Positions 1 to 4,700 are shown, counted from the first letter of the stretch. The stretch is DNA of 7,323 nucleotides from Candidatus Sumerlaeota bacterium (GCA_007136595.1 SLGQ01000068.1:1-7323), one strand, 5' to 3'. The notes: a model not told the origin generated them from the letters alone. A program made the numbers and translations.

Positions 1-150
1 CAGATAAAGAGGAAGTCTGTGAATTTTATCTTTAAGCCGGTTGTTAAGAATTGAAAGATGTATCCCGTATTTAACTTCCGGTTTTTCTTTTAAAAACATC
101 CTGAATTTCTTCAGCAAAACAAGTTCAGTGAATACAGTTAGTTGCCTCAT
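1..150 (-). CDS. Possible partial ORF (50 codons) open to the left edge
   Basis: An ATG at 150 opens a frame that runs 50 codons without a stop to the window edge. The translation begins MRQLTVFTELVLLKKF and continues basic and leucine-rich; I do not recognise a family. A TGA lies immediately before the ATG, so this is the first possible start. No Shine-Dalgarno-like sequence or clear promoter precedes it, which weakens the call. It lies 121 nt downstream of rloB on the same strand, so it could be a third cistron of the defence operon or an unrelated or decayed gene. A 50-codon open frame can also arise by chance. The part to the left of the window would decide. Confidence 0.35.
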   Translation of the reverse strand, partial: MRQLTVFTELVLLKKFRMFLKEKPEVKYGIHLSILNNRLKDKIHRLPLYL

Positions 151-245
151 TCAATGCACAAAAGTCAAGGTTGAAGCAAAAAAAGATTAAGTGCATTACT
201 ATTCAGACCTCTGTTGGCATTTTGTGAGTTTTTGAAGGTTTCAAG

Positions 246-265
246 CATTAAACAGATGTTTGATT
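246..265 (+). repeat. Left copy of 20-bp near-direct repeat flanking the rloAB module
   Basis: CATTAAACAGATGTTTGATT matches 2325-2344 at 18 of 20 positions; the only differences are the central two bases (GA here, AG there). The core AAACA-NN-TGTTT is palindromic. This copy sits 5 bp beyond the rloB stop codon, the other lies just upstream of the rloA promoter, so together they bracket the cassette. They may be a recombination or insertion footprint, or members of a dispersed repeat; a looser third copy is at 3977-3996. Confidence 0.7.
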
Positions 266-270
266 TCGGG

Positions 271-903
271 TTAATACTTGAAAAGAAAAACGGGATCTCT
301 TTGATATTCTGATCGGAGGTTTTCTATGGCATGGAGTAGTTCATCAACATTGGTATATGGATTAAGTTTGTATATTTTGCAGTCATCGTAATTTGCTGTT
401 CCCACTTCTTTTTTTCTTCTTTTAGCATGAATGATAGCATCTTGAATTAAGTGACTGACTTTCTCAAATATTTCTGTCCATTTTTTTTCATAGTCAGGCA
501 AATGTTTTTTCAACGCATGCTCTACATTTTTGGATTTCTGAAATGAACTTGAAGTATATTCAAAATGAAGCAACAGCCAGTATTCAAAGCTAATGCTTGA
601 GAATGCAATATTAACACCATTATCTTTTGCTTTGCAAAAAGCTTCATGGTGTTTTGTGTAACCATCTTTATCAAATACGACCCAGAGTTCATCATTTTCA
701 GTTTCTTTGAATTTCAAAACATCTTCGACGAGTTCTTTTGCTGAAGTGTGTTCATGAGAAACAATTTTAACATTAACAGCTCTATCAAGGTCACACAATT
801 TCTTGAAACCATTAAAATAATTTGGTTCGGTTTTCTTTCCCTCACATACAATAAATATCTGCTTTTTGTATTGTCTTTGTGACTGTTTTCTCTTTTTAGG
901 CAT
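271..903 (-). CDS. rloB: RloB-like TOPRIM-fold protein (AbiLii-like), putative anti-phage effector
   Basis: This 210-residue protein has the RloB family layout. A basic N-terminus (MPKKRKQ) is followed by the strand and motif IFIVCEGKKTEPNYF (residues 16-30, conserved Glu21), then VVFDKDGY (76-82) with the acidic DxD pair, and SISFEYWLLLHFE (103-115). These match the TOPRIM-type metal-binding Glu and Asp-x-Asp arrangement, so nuclease activity is likely but not proven. The start ATG is 3 nt after the rloA stop and is served by AAGGA about 7 nt upstream inside the end of rloA, implying translational coupling. RloB is the second component of RloAB/AbiL modules, first noted inside restriction-modification loci and counted as phage-abortive systems. 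By analogy with OLD and PARIS systems the ATPase senses infection and the TOPRIM partner cleaves nucleic acid; that mechanism is inferred here. Length is normal and no lesion is visible. Confidence 0.85.
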   Translation of the reverse strand: MPKKRKQSQRQYKKQIFIVCEGKKTEPNYFNGFKKLCDLDRAVNVKIVSHEHTSAKELVEDVLKFKETENDELWVVFDKDGYTKHHEAFCKAKDNGVNIAFSSISFEYWLLLHFEYTSSSFQKSKNVEHALKKHLPDYEKKWTEIFEKVSHLIQDAIIHAKRRKKEVGTANYDDCKIYKLNPYTNVDELLHAIENLRSEYQRDPVFLFKY

Positions 904-906
904 TGA

Positions 907-2214
907 TCATTCCTTCTCGTCAACAACAGAAAAGAGATTTTTATCAATGAGCGGCAATGCACCGAATCTGCCGGAAAGATACCATTTGTCAAATGGGACA
1001 TTTTTTCTTACTTCACTTTTTTCAAATTCATCAAGACTATATAAATTTGATGCTCCGTATTTATCCTTTTCAACAAACCATATTTGATCCCTACGCAATT
1101 TTTCAGAATCAAGAAGGTGAGCATCGTGAGTCGCAACAATTAATTGTGCATTTTTCGGATTTTTAACAGGATCATTAAAGATTGAAAGAATGTATTCTGA
1201 CATCAAAGGATGAAAACTGCTGTCAAGTTCATCAATAAACAATATCCGTCCAGTTTTAAGTGTATCAATGATTTTCCCAGCGAGATCAAACATTTTTATT
1301 GTTCCGGCGGATTCGTCCTGTAACTTAAAATAGTGTTCCTCACCGGTTTCGTTTTTGTTTCCGTAAATTTTATGACCAATATCAATCTTTGTTGACAGAT
1401 CATTAATGATTTTCTCTTTTAACTCATTTGGCATATTTTCAGGAAAATCTGAATCATCTAAATCAATCTGCTCTTTTCTGATCCGTACAGATGAAATTCC
1501 GAGATCAGCAGATTTTAAAAACTCGATCAGATTATCATTGAAAGAAACATCGTTCATCTTTAAACTTGTAAAAAAAACGACATTACGGGAAGAGTCAACT
1601 GAAGTGTGAAGCATGAAATTTGTTCTGAAATATCTATAAACATCTTTGAGTCTTTCATCGCTCTCATTATTGTTTGCAGCTTTTGAAAGAAAAAGAACAT
1701 TTTTAAGCACTTCACTTGTAAGAGATTCTTTTTTTCCTTTTAAATATCTACCCCACTTATAGTTATTTAAACCTGTTCTTTCATAAAGATTTCTTTCAGC
1801 CTTTTCCGGAAAGAATGAAAGTTTTTCAAAAATGACCTGAGTTTTATCAAATTCCACACAATAGCGATACCGCATAGGTTCATTCGTTATAAATTCAATT
1901 TCAAAAAACACCGGCTCATTTCTTGTTTCAACATCAAGCAGGAATGGCTTGTAGTATGGAATCTCCTGATCGAGCTTTAAATCCGTCGAGTTCAAAATGA
2001 AGTTTTTCAGCGTATCAAAAGCAAGGAGGAGATTTGATTTTCCTGAAGCATTCGCACCATAAATTACCGCCGTTTTTAAAAGAGAAATATTGCCATCTTC
2101 AGAAACATTGAAAAGATTTTGGGAAATATCATCCTTCTTTTTTTCAGCAACCATACTGAAAAGAGACTCATCCTTAAATGAGCGGTAGTTCTTTATCGTG
2201 AAATCAACTAACAT
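907..2214 (-). CDS. rloA: RloA-like AAA/ABC-type ATPase (AbiLi-like), anti-phage sensor component
   Basis: The 435-residue protein starts MLVDFTIKNYRSFKDES, the usual N-terminus of SMC/RecF-like AAA ATPases of defence systems. Walker A is GANASGKS (residues 53-60), an ABC-signature-like ESAGT lies at 301-305, Walker B is ILFIDELD (324-331) followed by SSFHP, and the switch histidine lies in IVATHD (359-364). The region between is long and helical, as in this family. An upstream in-frame ATG at 2226 would add four residues, but GGAGG at 2220-2224 overlaps that extension and is 5 nt from the ATG at 2214, which I therefore prefer; ATG 2217 is the other option. The gene is first in an operon with rloB (3-nt gap) and has its own strong promoter with a palindrome. 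Role: ATP-dependent sensor or regulator of the RloB effector in phage defence, inferred from family and neighbour. All nucleotide-binding motifs look intact. Confidence 0.87.
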   Translation of the reverse strand: MLVDFTIKNYRSFKDESLFSMVAEKKKDDISQNLFNVSEDGNISLLKTAVIYGANASGKSNLLLAFDTLKNFILNSTDLKLDQEIPYYKPFLLDVETRNEPVFFEIEFITNEPMRYRYCVEFDKTQVIFEKLSFFPEKAERNLYERTGLNNYKWGRYLKGKKESLTSEVLKNVLFLSKAANNNESDERLKDVYRYFRTNFMLHTSVDSSRNVVFFTSLKMNDVSFNDNLIEFLKSADLGISSVRIRKEQIDLDDSDFPENMPNELKEKIINDLSTKIDIGHKIYGNKNETGEEHYFKLQDESAGTIKMFDLAGKIIDTLKTGRILFIDELDSSFHPLMSEYILSIFNDPVKNPKNAQLIVATHDAHLLDSEKLRRDQIWFVEKDKYGASNLYSLDEFEKSEVRKNVPFDKWYLSGRFGALPLIDKNLFSVVDEKE

Positions 2215-2272
2215 CATCGCCTCCATGCAAAATTTTAAGCTTTTCGCATTTATTTTTCAAAAATCATGACTT

Positions 2273-2303
2273 CAGACAATAATACGCCGCAAATTATTGT
2301 TTG
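2273..2303. promoter_or_regulatory. Inverted repeat between -35 and -10 of the rloAB promoter, candidate operator
   Basis: Arms ACAATAAT (2276-2283) and ATTATTGT (2293-2300) are perfect inverted repeats separated by 9 bp. They extend outward to 11 bp with one mismatch (2273-2283 against 2293-2303). The palindrome covers most of the -10 and the spacer and touches the -35, the classical position for a repressor site. No regulator gene is seen nearby, so autoregulation by RloA/RloB or a distant repressor are both open. Confidence 0.55.
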
Positions 2304-2307
2304 TCAA
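2279..2307 (-). promoter_or_regulatory. Sigma-70-type promoter of rloAB
   Basis: On the minus strand TTGACA (2302-2307, perfect -35) is followed after 17 nt by TATTAT (2279-2284, 5 of 6 for -10). Transcription would start near 2272 and leave a leader of roughly 58 nt before the rloA ATG at 2214. Confidence 0.75.
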
Positions 2308-2324
2308 GGGAAAAATGGTTCGCA

Positions 2325-2344
2325 CATTAAACAAGTGTTTGATT
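2325..2344 (+). repeat. Right copy of 20-bp near-direct repeat flanking the rloAB module
   Basis: CATTAAACAAGTGTTTGATT matches 246-265 at 18 of 20 bases with the palindromic core AAACA-NN-TGTTT preserved. It begins 17 bp upstream of the rloA -35 box. Confidence 0.7.
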
Positions 2345-2431
2345 GTGCAGATTCACTTCGTGTTCTTTGTGTCCTTCGTGGTTAAAAAAACAGTTAGGTG
2401 CATTCTTATCTGTGTCGAGCGGAGCGAGATC

Positions 2432-2466
2432 TGCCTGCCGGGTCGTAGCCTTGGCGAAGACTGGTG
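2432..2466 (+). repeat. Dispersed intergenic repeat, copy A
   Basis: The block starting TGCCTGCCGGGTCGTAGC and ending near GCGAAGACTGGTG matches the minus strand of the palindromic element at 3827-3863 (TGCCTGCCTGGTCGTAGC ... GCGGAGACGGGTG) at about 80 percent by eye. It follows other repetitive-looking sequence (2345-2431: CTTCGTGTTCTTTGTG and GTCGAGCGGAGCGAG motifs, of a type scattered through many uncultured bacterial genomes). No gene is supported in 2345-2532; a 64-codon open frame here has no RBS and reads through the repeats. Confidence 0.5.
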
Positions 2467-2532
2467 GCTGAAACAGCGTTTCTTTATATAGATTTATTGC
2501 GACCCCTAATGTTCTTATCCATCAAAAGTGTG

Positions 2533-2584
2533 CTTATGACGGGACAACGCTCCGTCAAGGAGCCTTATCTTTATCCGTCATAAG
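2533..2584. repeat. Long inverted repeat (hairpin with nested stem)
   Basis: CTTATGACGG (2533-2542) and CCGTCATAAG (2575-2584) form a perfect 10-bp stem. Inside, GCTCC (2549-2553) pairs with GGAGC (2559-2563) around GTCAA. No T-run follows on either side, so this is not an ordinary terminator. It lies 91 nt before the lipoprotein start and could be a leader structure, a protein site, or an extragenic palindromic repeat. Confidence 0.6.
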
Positions 2585-2675
2585 TCTCTTCCAACCAAAA
2601 CTTGAAATTAAAAACATTTTGTTATATGCTTTTGTTGTAATTGAATGTTTAATAATTCTTTGATTGGGGAGCAAT

Positions 2676-3809
2676 ATGAAAAAGATTTTAATTACAATGC
2701 TTTTATTGTCAGTAGTTGTGGTTGTTTCGTGTGATAATGGAGACACTGGAGATACTGGAAACACAGGAGATACAGGCAATACTGGAGACACAGGAGATAC
2801 AGGCAATACTGGAGATACTGGAGACACTGGAGATACTGGCGATACAGGCAACACAGGAAACACCGGAGACACTGGAGATACTGGCGATACAGGCAACACA
2901 GGAAACACCGGAGACACTGGAGATACTGGGGATACAGGCAATACAGGAGATACAGGCAATACCGGGAATACAGGGAATACAGGAGATCCTGAAGGACATG
3001 TTGTGGATTGCACGGATACGGAATGCAAAGTCCCCGCCGGCAGTTTCTGGATGGGTTCTCCGACAGATGAGCTTGGAAGAGAAACTGCAAGGGAAACGCT
3101 ACACTATGTTCAGCTCACAAAAAGTTTTTACATGGGAAAATATGAAGTGACTCAAGGTGAATTTAATGCAGTAATGGGATATAACCCTAGCTCTTTTTCA
3201 AGTTGCGGAGATGATTGTCCTGTTGAGCAGGTTAGTTGGTATGAAGCACTTGCCTATGCCAATGAACTTTCAAAACTTGAAGGATTGCCTGAGTGTTTTG
3301 ACTGTACGGGAACACAGCCCAACTTCACCTGTTCACTGAAAACGGCACACTCAAAACCACAGGACTGTCTCGGTTACAGGCTCCCTACAGAATCAGAATG
3401 GGAATATGCAGCAAGAGCAGGTACAGATACAGCATTTTATAATGGAGATATCACAGAATACGGTTGCGAGATGGATGCAAATCTTGATGCGATAGGTTGG
3501 TATTGTGGAAATTCGTCAAACAAAACTCATGTTGTTGGCGGAAAACTTCCCAATGCATTCGGGCTTTATGACATGAGCGGAAATGTGTTTGAATGGGTTT
3601 GGGATTGGTATCAGGAATCATATCCGACAGGAAATGAAACCACACCTGTTGTAGATCCGTACGGTCCCGGGAGTGGCTCCCACCGTGTCTCTCGGGGTGG
3701 CTGTTGGTACTTCCTCTCGCGGAACTGCCGCAGTGCCTACCGCAGCTACCACCCTCCGACTAACCGCAACGTCAACCGCGGTTTCCGGCTTGCAAGGACA
3801 AAAGAGTAA
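2676..3809 (+). CDS. Lipoprotein with (D/N)TG-repeat stalk and SUMF1/FGE-like domain; candidate DGR target
   Basis: The 377-residue protein has a lipoprotein signal (MKKILITMLLLSVVVVVSC, Cys19 as lipidated residue, mature start C-D-N), 27 tandem (D/N)TG triplets (residues 23-103), then a formylglycine-generating-enzyme-like domain. Domain landmarks are VPAGSFWMGS (119-128), YEVTQGEFNAVMG (156-168), YRLPTESEWEYAAR (234-247), GLYDMSGNVFEWVWDW (296-311) and the closing RGGCW...NCRSAYR...RGFRLA (340-373). The start at ATG 2676 has GGGGAG 4 nt upstream; a TTG at 2664 lies before that site and is rejected. The pair of catalytic Cys of true FGE is not kept (only Cys351 is near), so this is probably a binding domain rather than an enzyme. 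Extra Cys pairs (112/117, 177/181, 207/210) suggest disulfides. The last 35 codons look like a DGR variable region. Asp at +2 after Cys19 is an inner-membrane retention signal in E. coli but need not be here. No convincing promoter is seen. Confidence 0.9.
   Translation: MKKILITMLLLSVVVVVSCDNGDTGDTGNTGDTGNTGDTGDTGNTGDTGDTGDTGDTGNTGNTGDTGDTGDTGNTGNTGDTGDTGDTGNTGDTGNTGNTGNTGDPEGHVVDCTDTECKVPAGSFWMGSPTDELGRETARETLHYVQLTKSFYMGKYEVTQGEFNAVMGYNPSSFSSCGDDCPVEQVSWYEALAYANELSKLEGLPECFDCTGTQPNFTCSLKTAHSKPQDCLGYRLPTESEWEYAARAGTDTAFYNGDITEYGCEMDANLDAIGWYCGNSSNKTHVVGGKLPNAFGLYDMSGNVFEWVWDWYQESYPTGNETTPVVDPYGPGSGSHRVSRGGCWYFLSRNCRSAYRSYHPPTNRNVNRGFRLARTKE
2742..2984 (+). repeat. 9-bp coding tandem repeat, 27 copies of (D/N)TG
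   Basis: Each 9-bp unit is of the type GAT/GAC/AAC/AAT-AC(T/A/C)-GG(A/C). A 45-bp higher-order unit is perfectly duplicated at 2820-2864 and 2865-2909, with a third, diverging copy from 2910. It encodes an acidic or polar extended linker between lipid anchor and lectin-fold domain. Recent unit duplication implies copy-number variation; changes by multiples of 9 stay in frame. Confidence 0.95.
3660..3794 (+). other. Candidate diversity-generating retroelement variable region (VR)
   Basis: Codon use changes sharply inside the SUMF1-like gene. All four Arg codons of the folded domain before it are AGA/AGG, all eight between 3684 and 3788 are CGT/CGG/CGC, and the next Arg (3795) is AGG again. 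Tyr is mostly TAT upstream but only TAC here. Positions that are variable in DGR lectin-fold targets are NNC: TAC 3708, TTC 3711, CTC 3714, TAC 3738, AGC 3744, TAC 3747, CAC 3750, AAC 3762, AAC 3768, GTC 3771, AAC 3774. TGT 3702 replaces the usual Ser (AGT with one A changed). The frame RGG.W....NCRSA.R......NR...GFRLA is the usual one for VRs in FGE-type proteins. The edges are estimates. No template repeat or reverse transcriptase is in the window. Confidence 0.65.
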
Positions 3810-3818
3810 CACTATGAA

Positions 3819-3872
3819 GGGTTGACACCCGTCTCCGCATAAAGCTACGACCAGGCAGGCACGGGTCAACCC
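3819..3872. repeat. Palindromic dispersed element just after the SUMF1-like gene
   Basis: GGGTTGAC (3819-3826) pairs with GTCAACCC (3865-3872), extended after a 2-nt bulge by CCGT (3829-3832) with ACGG (3861-3864); the loop is 28 nt. Its interior on the minus strand resembles 2432-2466, so it is probably an extragenic palindromic repeat. It also sits 10 bp past the stop codon, where DGR targets carry a hairpin, so a role in retrohoming is a second possibility. A T-run (3884-3888) starts 11 nt after the stem, too far for a typical terminator. Confidence 0.6.
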
Positions 3873-3904
3873 CTACAACCACCCTTTTTCATTCAGCAAC
3901 TCAA

Positions 3905-3952
3905 CGCTTTAGCGCTTTATTGCTTTAACGCTTTAATGCTTTAACGCTAAAC
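3905..3952 (+). repeat. Octamer tandem repeat (Y)GCTTTAN, 6 copies
   Basis: Six contiguous 8-bp units: CGCTTTAG, CGCTTTAT, TGCTTTAA, CGCTTTAA, TGCTTTAA and CGCTAAAC. It is non-coding and flanked by AT-rich sequence. A period of 8 fits neither coding nor one helical turn. Confidence 0.85.
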
Positions 3953-3976
3953 ATCAAAACTTCTTTATTTCATTAG

Positions 3977-3996
3977 CATTAAACACCACTGTTTTT
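3977..3996 (+). repeat. Degenerate third copy of the CATTAAACA...TGTTT motif
   Basis: CATTAAACA-CCAC-TGTTTTT keeps both half-sites of the repeats at 246-265 and 2325-2344 but with a 4-bp centre. It ends 10 bp before the -35 box at 4007, as the 2325 copy also lies just upstream of a TTGACA box. Confidence 0.4.
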
Positions 3997-4006
3997 CACA
4001 TTTATT

Positions 4007-4034
4007 TTGACATCATCTTAAATATCCCTAAAAT
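4007..4034 (+). promoter_or_regulatory. Promoter of small transcription unit 1
   Basis: TTGACA (4007-4012), 16-nt spacer, TAAAAT (4029-4034). The start would be near 4041. An inverted repeat TATAATT (4035-4041) / AATTATA (4054-4060) straddles the predicted start. TATAAT at 4035 is 22 nt from the -35 and so a poor alternative -10. Confidence 0.65.
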
Positions 4035-4040
4035 TATAAT

Positions 4041-4098
4041 TGTGACGCATGGAAATTATACAGCCCTTGACATCTCTTTATGTCAGGGGCTTTTTTTT
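4041..4098 (+). ncRNA. Putative small RNA, unit 1 (about 58 nt)
   Basis: A short non-coding segment lies between a strong promoter and a strong intrinsic terminator, with no ORF and no RBS. It contains GACGCATGG, which corresponds to GAGGCATTGG in unit 2. No known RNA family is recognised. The transcript is inferred from its signals alone. Confidence 0.35.
4062..4098 (+). terminator. Intrinsic terminator of unit 1
   Basis: AGCCCTTGACAT (4062-4073) pairs with ATGTCAGGGGCT (4080-4091), 12 bp with one G-U, around the 6-nt loop CTCTTT, followed by an eight-T run ending at 4098. On the minus strand no U-run follows, so it acts rightward only. Confidence 0.88.
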
Positions 4099-4124
4099 GA
4101 CATTACCGTTGATTGCAATAAAAT
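4097..4124 (+). promoter_or_regulatory. Promoter of small transcription unit 2
   Basis: TTGACA (4097-4102), which shares its first two T with the unit 1 terminator tract, then a 16-nt spacer and TAAAAT (4119-4124). Boxes and spacing are identical to unit 1, exactly 90 bp downstream. An inverted repeat ATAATAA (4123-4129) / TTATTAT (4147-4153) overlaps the predicted start. Confidence 0.65.
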
Positions 4125-4130
4125 AATAAT

Positions 4131-4198
4131 TACGAGGCATTGGTTTTTATTATAAAGCCTCCCTGATTCTCAAAAGGAGTTCGGGGGGCTTTTGTTTT
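4131..4198 (+). ncRNA. Putative small RNA, unit 2 (about 68 nt)
   Basis: Same architecture as unit 1: promoter, GAGGCATTGG motif, then a terminator hairpin. No reading frame or RBS. It converges on the tRNA operon, whose last gene ends at 4290. Confidence 0.35.
4154..4198 (+). terminator. Intrinsic terminator of unit 2, possibly bidirectional
   Basis: AAAGCCTCCC (4154-4163) pairs with GGGGGGCTTT (4183-4192), 10 bp with one G-U. A nested CTC/GAG stem (4169-4171, 4177-4179) closes on AAAAG, and a T-rich tail TTTTGTTTT ends at 4198. Read leftward, the stem is followed by CTTTATAATAAAAA, a weaker tail that could still stop transcripts from the tRNA operon. Confidence 0.8.
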
Positions 4199-4289
4199 AG
4201 ATCCTGCAAGCAGAAACCGGCTTAAGATCCCGCACAACAAACTTTCAGGAATTTTGCAATCAGCTCAATCTTCAAATATTATTAACAGG

Positions 4290-4377
4290 TGGTACCGGAG
4301 ACCGGACTTGAACCGGTACAGGATATAATCCCGAGGGATTTTAAGTCCCTTGCGTCTACCTATTCCGCCACTCCGGC
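4290..4377 (-). tRNA. tRNA-Leu (anticodon UAA)
   Basis: 88 nt with encoded CCA (TGG at 4290-4292 on the plus strand). Acceptor GCCGGAG pairs with CTCCGGT, a long class II variable arm is present, the T-loop is TTCAAGT, and the anticodon TAA (4341-4343) sits in loop CTTAAAA. It closely resembles E. coli tRNA-Leu(UAA). Last gene of the Gly-Cys-Leu operon. Confidence 0.97.
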
Positions 4378-4393
4378 ACAAAGACCAAAAGAA

Positions 4394-4467
4394 TGGAGGC
4401 GCCTTCCGGATTCGAACCGGAGATGGAGATTTTGCAGACCTCTGCCTTACCACTTGGCCAAGGCGCC
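4394..4467 (-). tRNA. tRNA-Cys (anticodon GCA)
   Basis: 74 nt with encoded CCA (4394-4396). Acceptor GGCGCCT pairs with AGGCGCC, the anticodon stem GAGGT/ATCTC encloses CTGCAAA with anticodon GCA (4433-4435), and the T-arm is TCCGG-TTCGAAT-CCGGA. Separated by 16 nt from tRNA-Leu. Confidence 0.97.
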
Positions 4468-4510
4468 AACAATGCAATTTAAACGGATTTAAAAAGACCA
4501 CAAAAAAAAA

Positions 4511-4585
<75 letters not shown>

Positions 4586-4597
4586 TCAGCAGAAGAA

Positions 4598-4625
4598 AAT
4601 ATAATCATCACTTCTTCATTGTCAA
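4598..4625 (-). promoter_or_regulatory. Promoter of the tRNA Gly-Cys-Leu operon
   Basis: Minus-strand TTGACA (4620-4625), 16-nt spacer, TATATT (4598-4603, 5 of 6). The start would fall near 4591, leaving only a few nt of 5' leader before tRNA-Gly at 4585. Confidence 0.75.
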
Positions 4626-4672
4626 TATTTTTTTGATCGACCTCACATAACAATTCAGAAAAACAAAAAACT

Positions 4673-4700
4673 TTGAAATTGAAAACTTTATTATTATTAT
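4673..4700 (+). promoter_or_regulatory. Probable promoter of the secreted Asp-box protein gene
   Basis: TTGAAA (4673-4678), 16-nt spacer, TATTAT (4695-4700). The -10 box and the end of the spacer lie inside a TTA microsatellite, so alternative -10 registers exist. It is divergent from the tRNA promoter. Confidence 0.5.

Noticed and set aside
150..270. Intrinsic terminator after rloB
   Set aside because: A seven-T run exists on the minus strand at 178-184 but no stable stem precedes it.
714..1609. Short ORFs inside rloA and rloB on other frames
   Set aside because: Shadows of two well-supported genes, with no independent start signals.
2297..2491. 64-codon plus-strand ORF upstream of the lipoprotein gene
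   Set aside because: No RBS, it begins inside the rloA promoter region and reads through dispersed repeats.
2555..3090. Minus-strand and alternate-frame open frames across the DTG repeat
   Set aside because: A 9-bp tandem repeat keeps several frames open at once. The products are low-complexity with no RBS, while the plus frame has a lipobox, RBS and a real domain.
3810..4200. CRISPR array from the regularly spaced repeats in this gap
   Set aside because: The octamers are contiguous without spacers, and the 90-bp units are promoter-terminator cassettes with no cas genes nearby.
4201..4289. Possible attachment-site remnant next to tRNA-Leu (ACCGGCTTAAG resembles part of the T-arm)
   Set aside because: The match is short and broken, and no integrase or second tRNA end is present.
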